NCBI GenBank assembly: GCA_000149265.1
Contig: CH002006.1
Location: forward strand, 1,071,570-1,135,569
Source: Ciona savignyi
Lineage: Eukaryota > Chordata > Ascidiacea > Phlebobranchia > Cionidae
DNA length: 64,000 bases
Direction of reading: 5' to 3'
Position 1 is the first letter of the stretch. Each line of letters begins with the position of its first letter. Below are positions 10,101 through 20,004 of the stretch, in pieces. The position numbers and the translations under genes are program-made. The notes beneath the pieces were generated by a model that made no database searches, was not told where the DNA came from, and worked only from the letters and a program-made list of their open reading frames with translations.

Positions 10101-12926
10101 CTAACGACCGACAAAATTCCCTCTTCTGGTTACCGGCTTCTTCTGTGGTGTAACGGTAAATGAAAATTCATCCGATTGGACTCTCCATTGCACACCAAGG
10201 ACGCGCTCGTCCAAGCAAGCATCGATATTAAGAGAAGACGCGTTCTTTGCTCTCTCCTTTTCAGGAATCGTTTTCAGTACTTCCGCATTGTTAGACAACC
10301 ATTTCGTTAGGCGAAATCCTGCACGAGCAAGTAGCTCTCGCAGATCAGTTACAAGCTTGGTAGCTTTCTCTATGTTCTCGACAGACACTAAGCAGTCGTC
10401 GACGTAAAAGTTATTCTTGACCACATTCGCAGCCAAATCGTCGTAATCGTCTCCGTACACACGGGCGCATTCCTTTAAACAGAATGCCGCGCAGCTAGGT
10501 GACGACGTCGCACCAAACAAATGGACCAGCATCTGGTACACAGTCGGGTCATCTTGTAAATTGCCACCTTTCCACCAAAGAAAGCTCAGCATATCAGTAT
10601 CCCTTGGATCGACTCTAACTTGGTGGAACATTCCTTCCACGTCGGCCACTAGGGCGATTTGGTTCTGACGAAAGCGAGTCAGCACACCTATGAGACTGTT
10701 CGTTAAATCTGGTCCTTGCATCAGTACATCGTTTAGCGAAACGCCATTATGTTTCGCCGCGCAATCAAACACCACGCGCACTTTACCGGGCTTGCGTGGA
10801 TGTACGACAGGGTGGTGGGGAATAAACCACCGTTTTCTAGAAGCGTGAATTTCAGTAGCGGGTACTTCCCGCGCATACCCCTTTTCAATGTATGACTGTA
10901 CAGCATCAGTATATTTCACGTGTAGTTCGTCGTTTTTCAGTAAACGTCTCTTGAGACCATCAGCGCGCCTTTGCGCCATCACGCGATTGTCAGGTAACTC
11001 ACGAGCACAAGGTTTTTTCGGCAGTGGTAATTGGAAATGGCCATTTACCATAGAGACTGACCTTTTCATTAATTCATGGGCAATACGATCTTCTCTTGAC
11101 GTTGGCGACGCGAGGACGGCCGTCGAATCGCCAAAGTCAGTGTTCCATAGACGATTAATCTGACGTGATAAAGCGTCAGACGTAGTCGTTAAATTGTTCT
11201 GTATAGTGGTCGATGAACACGGCGATAGGGAGGGGCCCATCAAAGACCAACCGAAGGGCGTTTTCCACGCAACAGGTTCATCTCTTTTTCCTTTGAGGAC
11301 TTTCTGTACCCACAACGCTTCTGGTACATCTATTCCGATGAGGAGGGTAACGGTGCCACCATCAACTTGTGGAAATTCTATACCTTTCAGGTGATTCATT
11401 TTATCTAACACATTCCTTCGTGGAAGAATGTTTGGTCGTACTGGAATATGGTCCACTGACACTACATTCTGTATTTCAACTTCAGTTTCACCGTCTAATG
11501 AACAAACGGTTAGGTCAGTAGTGATACCGTTGTACGTCGATTCAGCACAGAGGGTGGTCAGGGATATCTGTTTGGGAGTTCCTGTAATGCCAAGAGCGCT
11601 CGTTAGAGTACTGTTGCATAACGTGGCCGAAGATCCGGAATCGAGAAAGGCGTAAGTCCGCACCTCGCGGTTCTTGTATCGGACGTTCACTGGTACCACG
11701 CACATGTATACGCCCTTCGCTTTGTACTCTTCTGTATGATAAGACTGGGGACTTTCGAAAAGTATGGAAGAGCATGACGTCGCTGCTTTCGCTTGATCAT
11801 CAGTTTTGTCGGGTTTGGGAACTTTAGTAAATCTGTAGTGCAAAAGCGAGTGGTGATACGTACTTTTACATTCCCCACAGCATTCTGCTGAAGGACATTC
11901 TGCCACACGGTGACCTCTTTGCAGGCACCGAAAACACAATCCCTTGACAGATGCCAACTCGCGTCGTTCGCGTCCGTTCATTTTCTTGAATTTAAAGCAC
12001 TGCGGTAGCGCATGCTTCTTGTCGCATAAATCGCACATAGTCGGTAATTGTTCTGTAATCTCGTGTAGGGTATTGAAGGCGGCTGCTTTCCGGTATCGTC
12101 CTGGCTCACGACTGTACAAGCTTTCTCCATACAGAGAATTATAAATCTTCGATTGTCTTGCGACAAACGCAACGAGGTCTAGGAAGCCAGCGTCCCGGCA
12201 TTTCTCCTCAGCAACGCAGACAGACCACTCGATCCACTTTGTCTGTAGGCTCTCAGGCAATTTGTTTATAATCGGTAATAGGCAGTGCAGTGAGTTAATT
12301 CCCGCGTATTCTCCGACGTCAGCAAGGGCACTCTTACATCTCTGTAACAATATGTCTAGTTTCAATAATCCGGCTGGATCCCTTTCTCCAACGACCGGCG
12401 TCTTCGCCAGCAGTTTACTGCAAGCCTTAGAGGTAATGTGTGGTCTCCCATACAGTTGAAACAACTGATCACGGGCCAATCGGTAACCACTTAGAGCATC
12501 CTTAGTGAAGTGCGACAATTGACGCCGTACCTCAGGTTCACACTGCTGTAGCAAGTAGATCAAACGGGTCGTCTCTGACTTTACATGTTGCTCTATATGG
12601 GTTTCAAAATTCCGTACAAATTCATGGTAATCTAGAGGGTCTCCGTTAAATTTCATTATTTCTGGTCGTGGCGGTAGAGTAACGTCAGCATTCATTTGTC
12701 GATAGTTCAGCACGGCAGGTTCTGTACGTTTACGTGGCGGTGTTTGATAAGCGTCGTCACCATTCGGCAGCGGCCGAATCATCGGTTCTTTATGTGCCTC
12801 ATGTCGTGGCATCGCACCCACCTCTGCAGCAATCGGTATGTGTTTCGTGGTGGGGTTGACGGCAACATTTTCGATGTGTGGAGTTGGGAGCTGCTCATCC
12901 CAAGCACGTAATTCAAGCTCGGCCAA
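10101..12926 (-). CDS. BEL/Pao Gag, protease and reverse transcriptase ORF
   Basis: A 941-codon frame. A Gag DUF1759-like segment (KFNGDPLDYHEF) covers about residues 85-235. Cys/His clusters from CDLCDKKH to HHSLLH fall at about 296-362. An aspartic protease of the DUF1758 type has FLDSGSS near 427. The reverse transcriptase runs from about 690, with VVFDCAAK and the YVDD catalytic box near 844. The frame stops at 10101 just after the RT palm because of a frameshift. The segment upstream of this ATG reads on as a Glu/Ala/Arg-rich likely coiled coil. Confidence 0.92.
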   Translation of the reverse strand: MAELELRAWDEQLPTPHIENVAVNPTTKHIPIAAEVGAMPRHEAHKEPMIRPLPNGDDAYQTPPRKRTEPAVLNYRQMNADVTLPPRPEIMKFNGDPLDYHEFVRNFETHIEQHVKSETTRLIYLLQQCEPEVRRQLSHFTKDALSGYRLARDQLFQLYGRPHITSKACSKLLAKTPVVGERDPAGLLKLDILLQRCKSALADVGEYAGINSLHCLLPIINKLPESLQTKWIEWSVCVAEEKCRDAGFLDLVAFVARQSKIYNSLYGESLYSREPGRYRKAAAFNTLHEITEQLPTMCDLCDKKHALPQCFKFKKMNGRERRELASVKGLCFRCLQRGHRVAECPSAECCGECKSTYHHSLLHYRFTKVPKPDKTDDQAKAATSCSSILFESPQSYHTEEYKAKGVYMCVVPVNVRYKNREVRTYAFLDSGSSATLCNSTLTSALGITGTPKQISLTTLCAESTYNGITTDLTVCSLDGETEVEIQNVVSVDHIPVRPNILPRRNVLDKMNHLKGIEFPQVDGGTVTLLIGIDVPEALWVQKVLKGKRDEPVAWKTPFGWSLMGPSLSPCSSTTIQNNLTTTSDALSRQINRLWNTDFGDSTAVLASPTSREDRIAHELMKRSVSMVNGHFQLPLPKKPCARELPDNRVMAQRRADGLKRRLLKNDELHVKYTDAVQSYIEKGYAREVPATEIHASRKRWFIPHHPVVHPRKPGKVRVVFDCAAKHNGVSLNDVLMQGPDLTNSLIGVLTRFRQNQIALVADVEGMFHQVRVDPRDTDMLSFLWWKGGNLQDDPTVYQMLVHLFGATSSPSCAAFCLKECARVYGDDYDDLAANVVKNNFYVDDCLVSVENIEKATKLVTDLRELLARAGFRLTKWLSNNAEVLKTIPEKERAKNASSLNIDACLDERVLGVQWRVQSDEFSFTVTPQKKPVTRRGNFVGR

Positions 12927-12999
12927 CTCTGCTTTGCGCTCAGCTTCTCTAGCCTCCAGTTCTGCACGCTCACGAGCGCTTTCAGCGACTTGCTGTGCT

Positions 13000-13380
13000 T
13001 CAAGACGAGCCTTCTGAGCTTGGACATACGCTTTCCCGTCGTTTTGTACTTGACCTAGAACTCCTCGTCATATTGGACGACGTTGTTATGCTGGGAGCCT
13101 TTTCGGCACTTAGAAGCCATTCAGTAGCCCTCCCTTTAAATTCTAGTTGGCTTTGTACCACACATTGCAGAAGGGGGTGGCCTTGGTCGTTTAAATCTTC
13201 TTGCGAGTAAGCCTTTGGCGCGAGGATCATCAACTCGGCGTAGAGGCGCTCAATCTCAGTAATCAGCTCATTCAGTTTTGGACCCATGCTCGAGTCCGTC
13301 ATCATCACTTCAGCGAGCATATATTTTTGCCGCAGGATAATTTCTATCCGGTCAAAGTCCTTTCTTTCGACAGATTCCAT
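13000..13380 (-). pseudogene. BEL/Pao Gag N-terminus, frameshifted
   Basis: The frame from the ATG at 13380 (MESVERKDFDRIEIILRQK) fits the helical Gag start expected just inside the 5' LTR. It leaves the frame of the main ORF near 13050-13070, after which the other frame continues as the coiled-coil stretch joined to the 941-codon ORF. A 1-bp change would explain the break. Confidence 0.7.
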
Positions 13381-13613
13381 GTCAGCAACAGGAAAGATAC
13401 AACGATAATAAAGGTTACTGTGACGTAACAGACAGTACCAGCAAGGCAAGTACAAATCGGTACAATAATAAGTTCGGTAGAAATCAATAACAGTAAATTC
13501 AAAATTCAGTAAGTAACAGTAAATTAATCAGTTGGTCAGTAATCGGTAGGTATAACAATAAATCATTAATCAGTAAGAATCAGTAAATTTAATATGGATC
13601 AGTTGAAAACTTA

Positions 13614-14074
13614 TGTAAGGCCTCTATTTGGTGCGACCTATACTTAATTTAACACCCGAGTCCTTTACATGAAAAACAGTGTTAACGCGCTGGCCCGCAC
13701 ACTTGATCTCACTTGGTGGATGGTAGTTTATTTACTAATGAGTGTTCAGCGTTCAGCGATCAGCGATCAGCGATCAGCGATCAGCGATCAGCGGTTTTCT
13801 ATTATACAATTTAACATAAATACACATAAATAAACGACAAATATTAATAATCAATTTGCTTACCAACTGTTTTTCCGTATATATAGGTCTATTCAAATTC
13901 AGTAAAATTGTTTCAGTATGTGTCGGTAGAGGAATCAGTACAAAAAGGGAAAGAAAACCACGAGGTTGCAGGAATATAAAGCATAATAATTATTACTAAA
14001 ATGACGTCACAATACTGAACATAGACGTTTCAAAAAACATTAATTTTAAGTCAAAACGATTTACAGATGTTACA
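13614..14074 (-). repeat. 5' LTR of the BEL/Pao element
   Basis: 461 bp, same length as the partner at 7010-7470. It contains the same CAGCGAT tract and, read on the minus strand, would hold the promoter. No classic tRNA primer-binding site was recognised just inside it. Confidence 0.93.
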
Positions 14075-14560
14075 ATTATAATAGAAAACCGCTGAACGCT
14101 CATCCAGTAAATAAAGTACCATCAACCAAGTGAGATATCAAGAGTGCGGGTCAGCGCGTTAACACTGTTTCCCATGTTAAGGACTCGGGTGTTCAAATAA
14201 GTGTAGGTCGCACCAGAGAGAGGCCTTATAGTGGGAATAAGAGGGAAACTGCACTCTAAAATGGATATTAGGAAATTAGAGTTAGTTTTAAACATTGGGT
14301 TAAAGCTGTCAATCAACATCCTACTACAGAAAGTCTAAGACGTTTTTTTACAATTTCAAACTGAAGCTTAGATCTGAAACCTAAAGTCAAAACCCTCCAA
14401 AAACGTTTTACTAAATTTTCAGCCCATACCCCTTCGTACATCGAAAACTTTTACCCTACAAAACAGCTAGTAGATGTACAATTAACACCTGAATTTCACG
14501 AAGCATTGCTCCAATATTACAAAACTTTACAGCTAAACGAGAACACCGATTAGTATAGTC

Positions 14561-14790
14561 CGACCGTTTATTCTGGTGGTTTAGTTCGTCGCCTTTCAGT
14601 CGAAGCGTTGTAGATTCGAAACTGGTCGCTAGCTAGTCAGTTGTATCCTTGGTTAAGACACTTGATGGGACATTGCCTGACCTCAGCGAATTAATGGGCT
14701 CTACTAAATTGAAGGAACGTGTGAATCATACTTAACGCACTGCAAAAGCTTCGGTAACTGACGGTGGCCGCGCAAGGTGAACCGCCTCCC
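14561..14790 (+). repeat. SINE family 1 copy
   Basis: Forward copy from the tRNA-like head (TCTGGTGGTTTAGTTCG) to AACTGACGGTGGCCGCGC. The tail is missing. Confidence 0.85.
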
Positions 14791-14994
14791 CAGTGAACAG
14801 TCAACGATTGCGTATTACTACCACTGCCTGTCCGAAATTGTAGTCACATCTTTCGCTAACTGCGAAAGAAAGAATTTCGATTAATCTATCGCCACAGGGC
14901 AGTCTGAAAAATAAAGCATAAATATTTGCGGTTTTGCTTTGAAGGCGTCCTTTCATTGTGATTTTATTTTAACGGACTTTCAAACATATATGAC

Positions 14995-15130
14995 TGGCTC
15001 TACCCTCAGACCGTTTTTTTGTATAGAATTGGTATAACTGAGCCAAGTTTTGAACCCATGATTGGCTCTGCATCAGGACCGATTTTGTATAGAAGTCGGT
15101 ATATGTATCGGTTGCGTTTCGGTTGAGCCC
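14995..15130 (-). repeat. SINE family 2 (tRNA-Leu/Ser-like), tandem partial copies
   Basis: Reverse orientation: ACTGAGCCAAGTTTTGAACCCATGA carries the B-box complement, and GGTATATGTATCGGTTGCG carries the internal part. A second partial unit lies immediately left. Confidence 0.7.
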
Positions 15131-15252
15131 GTCGTGGGGTCAAACCTTATCCCGATAAACAAATTAATCGTTCGCGTATACCATAACACACTGGTAATGT
15201 TGTCATGCCGTGAGCTGTGAGCAAAATGTCGTTTAGTGGGAAACAAATCAAT

Positions 15253-15545
15253 GATAGGATAGGATGTTCATGTTTATCCCCCTGAATGAGAAAACCTATG
15301 TGGTTAACACACGGACAATCTTTAGATCACTTCGCGCCCATCGTCGGGTTACCGAAGCTATTGCAGTGTGTTGTATATGATAGACACGTTCCTTTAATTT
15401 GGTGAAACCCATTAATACACTGGGTTCAGGCAATGTTCGTGAAGTGCCTTGCCCAACGACACAACCGAATAGCTAGCGAACAGTTTCGTACCCGCAACCT
15501 TTCGGTTAAAAGGCGTCGCAATATACCACCAGACTAACCGGACGG
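15253..15545 (-). repeat. SINE family 1, full-length
   Basis: Reverse copy from GATAGGATAGGATG to the head complement at 15545. Confidence 0.9.
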
Positions 15546-15802
15546 TTTAATGGGAAATATCAATGATCTATTCTTGTAGTCATGCCGGAAATTATATCTC
15601 ATCAGCTCATATCGTGAAACAAATTGAACGGATATCGTGCAGTTGACATGCCAAATTACACTAACGTGAACTGACTGATTTAAACTATAGGATACACAAT
15701 TAATGTATAACCATGGGCGTGAGGCAGCTGTACCACGCGTAATGTTCGTAAATTTGTAACAGTATACCTAAAAACGTATCCTTCGTTAAATGTATGTTAA
15801 GA

Positions 15803-15958
15803 ATAGGATAGGATAGGATAGTCATGTTTATCCCCGTAAATGCGAAACCCAAGGGGGTTAACACACAGACAATGTTATTTCACCTCGCGCCCACCGTCGG
15901 GTTACCGGAGCTACTGCAGTGTGTTTTGTATGAGTTACACGTTCCTTCAAGTTAGTAG
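15803..15958 (-). repeat. SINE family 1, 3' half
   Basis: Reverse copy with GGATAGGATAGGATA tail. It stops at CACGTTCCTTCAAG, and a second partial copy follows. Confidence 0.85.
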
Positions 15959-15989
15959 TTGTGTATGATTTACACGTTCCTTTCAATTT

Positions 15990-16330
15990 ATGGTTGCGGG
16001 TACGAAACTGGTCGTTATCTAGTCGGTTGTGTTCCTGGGAAAGACACTTAACAAACATTGCCTAAAAAATTGAAGGAACGTGTAAATCTTTCACAACACA
16101 TTGCAATAGCTCCGGTAACCCGGCAGTGGGCGCGATGTGATATAGCGATTGCCCGTGTGTTAAACCCCTTGGTTTTAAACGGTCGTGTGGCTGAATGGTT
16201 AACGCGACTGATTCATATACCAATTTGATACATAAAAACGGACTGAGTGACGAGGCTATCATTGGGTCGAAACTGAGCCCGTAAAAAAAAACTTGGTTTT
16301 CCCATTCACGGGGATAAACTTAAATAACCA
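15990..16330 (+). repeat. SINE family 1 interrupted by SINE family 2
   Basis: Forward copy from GCGGGTACGAAACTGGTCG. It is broken at CCTTGGTTTT and resumes at 16292 with CTTGGTTTTCCCATTCACGG. Confidence 0.88.
16180..16291 (+). mobile_element. SINE family 2 insertion with TSD
   Basis: About 105 bp with A-box GTGTGGCTGAATGGTTAACG, B-box-like GGGTCGAAACTGA and an A-rich end (GTAAAAAAAAA). CTTGGTTTT flanks both sides as a 9-bp target duplication within the older family 1 SINE. Confidence 0.85.
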
Positions 16331-16639
16331 ATTACTTCACATTTATTTCGAGGATACAATACTGCTAGCCAGCACTCGACATGCGTCTGGTATTTGTACT
16401 TGTATATGCAACCCGTAATAATGGTGAATTAACATTATAAAAGGCAACTTATAATTCCAATTTTAAACATTGTTTACCTATTACAATCACATCCCTTTGT
16501 AGATCACAATACTGACAGTTACGTAATAATGATGAATAACAATATTAAAAGGGATGGTTAATTTTAACCTAGAAAACTAGTTTACTTATTAAATTGCATT
16601 AATTTCAAGGCCACATACAGCAGTCAGTATGCACCTATG

Positions 16640-17071
16640 TATCTAGTATTTTTACCGCACTATTCATCTAGTATTTTTACCACATATGCATCTAGTAATT
16701 TTACCGAATATGCATCTAGTATATTATCACATATGCATCTAGTATTTTTACCACATATGCATCTAGTATTTTTAGCACAATATGTACCTAGTATTTTTAG
16801 CCAATAATATGCATCTAGTATTTTTACTGCATAGCATCTATTATTTTTACCGCATATGCATCTAGTATTTTACCACATATGCATCTAGTATTTTTACCAC
16901 ACATGCATCTAGTATTTTTACCACGTATGCATCTAGTATTTTTACCACATATGCATCTAGTATTTTACCACATATGCATCAAGTATTTTACCACATATGC
17001 ATCTAGTATTTTTACCACACATGCATCAAGTATTTTTACCACGTATGCATCTAGTATTTTTACCACATTAA
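16640..17071. repeat. 24-bp minisatellite
   Basis: About 18 imperfect units of CATCTAGTATTTTTACCACA plus ATATG. The open frames across it are repeat translations, not genes. Confidence 0.93.
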
Positions 17072-17689
17072 CATATAACATTACCGTGCGTGCGTGCCGT
17101 GCTTACTTTTAACCACAATCAGTCACTTTTTGTGGTGTACAAATTATGTAAGGAAACGCAGTACGTTTTCTATGCACAATATGACAGCATAATTAACGAT
17201 TGTGACGGGCGTGTCTTAAAAGCCGCCTTAATAAGCACTGCTGTTACTTGTAACTTCAACGAGGTAACTGGTAGCCTACATATTAGCAGAGTACTTTTGT
17301 GTTACCTGTCTTTGATATCTTTATGCTTTAAATACGTGTGAGAGGTTTCAGCTTTTGTTTTAGGCAGTGTATTATGGTTTAATGTTTCGTGTCCTTAGAA
17401 CTGAGCTTTTGTTAGAACTATAACAAGCGCATTGATGAATGTGGAACATAATGCACGTTTTCGCATAACGATCGGTTTAAATAGCCATTAAATGTTAGAG
17501 TTCTTGTAATTAACATTAACAGCATTACATTAACATGTATGCAAATCGTATCATGACTAAAGGATGTAATTGTTGTGGTTTAACTGTGGCATATTTTTGT
17601 ATAGCGTAACAGAACGTATATTCAAAATCTAATATAGTGTCTATGAAATTCACTTAGACAGAAACTAAAGAGTTTAACATTTAATGCCC
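17072..17689. other. No gene seen
   Basis: AT-rich intergenic DNA after the minisatellite. No exon, SINE or inverted-repeat element was recognised. Confidence 0.5.
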
Positions 17690-17863
17690 AAACAAGTCAG
17701 TCATTTTATGTTATGCCTAAATTAGTCAGTCATTTCATGCAATGTCTAAATTAGTCAGTCAGTTCATATAATTCCTTGTCAAGTCAGTTAGTACGTGCAA
17801 CCCCTAAATTAATCAGTCCTTTTATATAATCGCTAATCAAGTCAGTTATTGCATGTAATTGTA
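17690..17863. repeat. Degenerate ~30-bp tandem repeat
   Basis: Six imperfect units built on AAATTAGTCAGTCATTTCATG, about 180 bp upstream of the PNPO-like start codon. Confidence 0.75.
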
Positions 17864-18044
17864 GTCACTATATTCAAAGTGGTTTGGGTGAAAATGGGGT
17901 CTCAAACCCGTCCTGGTGCAGTCTTGGCTTACCCTTGCACCAAATAAGTAATGTTTAATGTAGGTGCTAATCTTGGCTAACACAATTATCCTTATTAAGC
18001 CTAGAATACAACATTAGAGATTCTTTAAAGAAATTTCCGTGAAA

Positions 18045-18749
18045 ATGGGACAAAAGTCGAGTCATGCACAACAAAGTCAGAACGGCAACGAAGAGCAAAA
18101 GAACGATGATGCGATATCAGACAATATTGGGTTGTTGGCACTAGAAGAGTTGCAAGGGAAATCCCCGATTGTGATATTCCAGCAATGGTACGGTGAAGCG
18201 TTTCGAGTGGGCGCGGTGCAACCGTTTGCAATGTCGCTTTCAACCTGCGGGTCGGATTGTCGACCAAGCAACCGCATAGTATCGCTAGGAAACGTAGACG
18301 AAAAAGGCTTCTATTTCGGAACCAGGAAAGGAAGCAGAAAGGCGGTCCAGATTCAAGAAAATCCGCATGCTGCAGCCACATTTTACTGGCCTAAGCTTAA
18401 TCGTTCAGTTCGCATTGAAGGCTGCGTGCAGCTATCTGACGATCGGACACCGTACAACATATGGCCGGAATATGTCAAAATCGGGTTTCACGCATCGTCG
18501 GAAATAGGAGAAGTTGCAAGCGAGGCTGAGCTGGCCGAAGCCCATCTTACAACGGTGAAAAAGTTTGCAGAAGTCGACGAGGTACCATTTCCAGAACACT
18601 ATCAAGCGTATTGCATTGTCCCTACTGTAGTGGAGTTCATGCACGAAAGGTTGGATGGTCCCAACGATCGTTATCGGTTTACCAAAGTGACCGAAAATGG
18701 CGTCGAAAAGGACGAAAGTGGTTGGGCTTGCGTGAAGCTGTATCCCTAA
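18045..18749 (+). CDS. PNPO-like FMN-binding protein, intronless
   Basis: 234 aa. The split-barrel flavin domain of the pyridoxamine 5'-phosphate oxidase family is clear: RPSNRIVSLGNVDEKGFYF, then SRKAVQIQENPHAAATFYW and NRSVRIEG, matching the FMN-phosphate binding strands (R-x-V...F.T...SRK...NP.....FYW). Known PNPO oxidises PNP/PMP to PLP. Here two family features look altered: the C-terminal R-L-H-D-R substrate loop reads GPNDR, and the Q-S pair in the middle is not conserved (HASSEIGE). The C-terminus WACVKLYP replaces the usual W-x-x-x-R-L-x-P. The start is the ATG at 18045. MGQKSS fits an N-myristoylation site, with a hydrophilic N-terminus of about 45 residues. Related oxidase or diverged PNPO are both possible. 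Confidence 0.9.
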   Translation: MGQKSSHAQQSQNGNEEQKNDDAISDNIGLLALEELQGKSPIVIFQQWYGEAFRVGAVQPFAMSLSTCGSDCRPSNRIVSLGNVDEKGFYFGTRKGSRKAVQIQENPHAAATFYWPKLNRSVRIEGCVQLSDDRTPYNIWPEYVKIGFHASSEIGEVASEAELAEAHLTTVKKFAEVDEVPFPEHYQAYCIVPTVVEFMHERLDGPNDRYRFTKVTENGVEKDESGWACVKLYP

Positions 18750-18864
18750 GACTGCGAGATGAAATAATTGAATTTAACGTACGTTTTTAAATCACTGCAT
18801 TTCTTTCCTTTTGGATATAAAGCAACGGTTTATCCACGGCTCTCTTTTAGACATTTTAAGACAA

Positions 18865-19045
18865 TAGTCAAATTGTAGGAGCTATTACAGTGCGCGCATG
18901 GTTGGTTTACTTGTATCGTCGTGGGTGGGAAGCCAGGCTTCATTTATGGGTATCGTAAAACACCTCATGTCCACAATCGAGTTGCTGGAGCTATTACAGT
19001 GCGTGCATGGTTGGTTCAATTGTATCCTCGTGGGTAGGCAGCCAG
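18865..19045. repeat. Two ~100-bp tandem units
   Basis: GGAGCTATTACAGTGCG...CATGGTTGGTT...CCAGGCTT occurs twice. The ends resemble the SINE family 1 body (GAGCTATTACAGTG), so this may be a SINE-derived tandem array. Confidence 0.7.
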
Positions 19046-19047
19046 GC

Positions 19048-19134
19048 TTTATTGATCAATAGCTAGCGACCAGTTTCGAACCTGCAAACCTTCGGTTGAA
19101 AGGCGTGGCACCAAACCGCCAGATTAACCGGCCG
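19048..19134 (-). repeat. SINE family 1 head fragment
   Basis: CTAGCGACCAGTTTCGAACC through ACCGGCCGG, the reverse complement of the tRNA-like head only. Confidence 0.8.
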
Positions 19135-20004
19135 GACAAAACTACATTGCTTCGTGTGTCTTTGTTTTATAACAAAAAAAACAATTGCAAATACGAAATA
19201 ATAATAAACAAATCAGGTACCTTTTATATTAAGTATGAGACATGCATCAAGAGCAATATAGTGAAATTGGATTTTACAAAAAAAGAGTTTATACTCTTCT
19301 AAGAGTGACCATAGTTTAAAAAGCACAAATTTCACAACCTAAACTGGTTTTAAACCCACACCCGTTTAATCCATACAAGCAAGCCACAGGAGTTTCATTC
19401 TTAAGGTGTTAAAACACATAACTTAAAACGTTCGCGTTACAGTTTCAAACTCGTGTTTGTTGAATCTCCAATGGACCACTTACAACAGCACAAAACAACA
19501 GTTGTTATTTTTAAGTACTCTGTTAAATTTCACAATGTCAAATGGCGACTGTCGAGTTTCTTTATTCCGGCAAAAGAAAGATACGGACAAAAGTCATTAT
19601 CCGACAATTTATTGGTTCGATATTTAACCTGGCCACTTTCTACTCGATTACCTTGTTAAAAAGTTCAGGAATTCTGTCTCGATAAAAACATTGTATAAAG
19701 TATACAACACGCTATTACAGCTCGGCCACGTTTATGATGGGCAAGGTTAGTCACATTTATAACGACTGTCGCTTCTGTACAAAAACATAAAAATAAATTT
19801 CCTATCATAACAGTGTAAAGTTTCAAAGTACGTATGGCTATATTAAAATACGCATACTTATTTAATGTTCTAAGTGGGCAGAAAAATGCTTTAAACGTAT
19901 TTTCCTGCGTATAGCAGATAGTGGGTTTGAACCCTCCATCCTTTGGACTGGACACCACAATACACAATTGTTTGTTGACCTCCAAAGTTACGGGTTCGAT
20001 TCTC
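19135..20004. other. No gene seen (3' side of the GLUT gene)
   Basis: AT-rich sequence. A minus-strand frame at 19665-20018 overlaps the GLUT stop codon in another frame and shows no family signature. It may include the GLUT 3' UTR. Confidence 0.45.

Larger units (their letters stand above)
7010..14074 (-). mobile_element. Full-length BEL/Pao LTR retrotransposon
   Basis: Two 461-bp LTRs (7010-7470 and 13614-14074) begin TGTAAGG and end TGTTACA. ATTAT is repeated at 7005-7009 and 14075-14079 as a 5-bp target duplication. On the minus strand the order is gag, protease, reverse transcriptase, RNase H, integrase, the BEL/Pao order, with the DUF1759 and DUF1758 type segments typical of the group. 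The LTRs differ at only one position by eye (G/A at 7133 against 13737), pointing to a very recent insertion. The coding region nevertheless carries several frameshifts. A G-run purine tract borders the 3' LTR. Confidence 0.95.
6747..14229 (+). mobile_element. Old solo LTR of the BEL/Pao family, split by the young copy
   Basis: 6747-7009 matches the complement of the 3' half of the young LTR, and 14075-14229 matches the complement of its 5' half, ending GAGGCCTTATA. The two halves meet exactly at the ATTAT target site of the young element. They are clearly diverged, and the CAGCGAT repeat tract is reduced to one unit. The solo LTR therefore predates and hosts the full-length insertion, in opposite orientation. 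Confidence 0.88.
6716..14330. mobile_element. Short MITE split by nested LTR insertions
   Basis: The left piece 6716-6746 (GAAAACTAAACGGAGGGAAAG) and right piece 14230-14330 (GGGAAACTGCAC through GTTAGTTTTAAACA) are the two parts of the MITE family seen intact at 48750-48950. Everything between is the solo LTR and the BEL/Pao element, so this is the oldest layer of the nest. Confidence 0.75.

Noticed and set aside
9278-10130. Programmed ribosomal frameshift in BEL/Pao pol
   Set aside because: There are several shifts within conserved RNase H sequence and no slippery-site pattern, which fits decay or sequence error better.
14077-14229. Solo LTR pair as a second full-length element
   Set aside because: Both fragments together make only one LTR and no separate internal region exists.
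16183-16291. Functional tRNA gene
   Set aside because: A- and B-box-like words are present in SINE family 2, but no cloverleaf with paired acceptor stem could be drawn. The copies are flanked by target duplications and A-rich tails.
16879-17112. 77-aa ORF with repeated LVFLPHMH-like words
   Set aside because: It is the translation of the 24-bp minisatellite.
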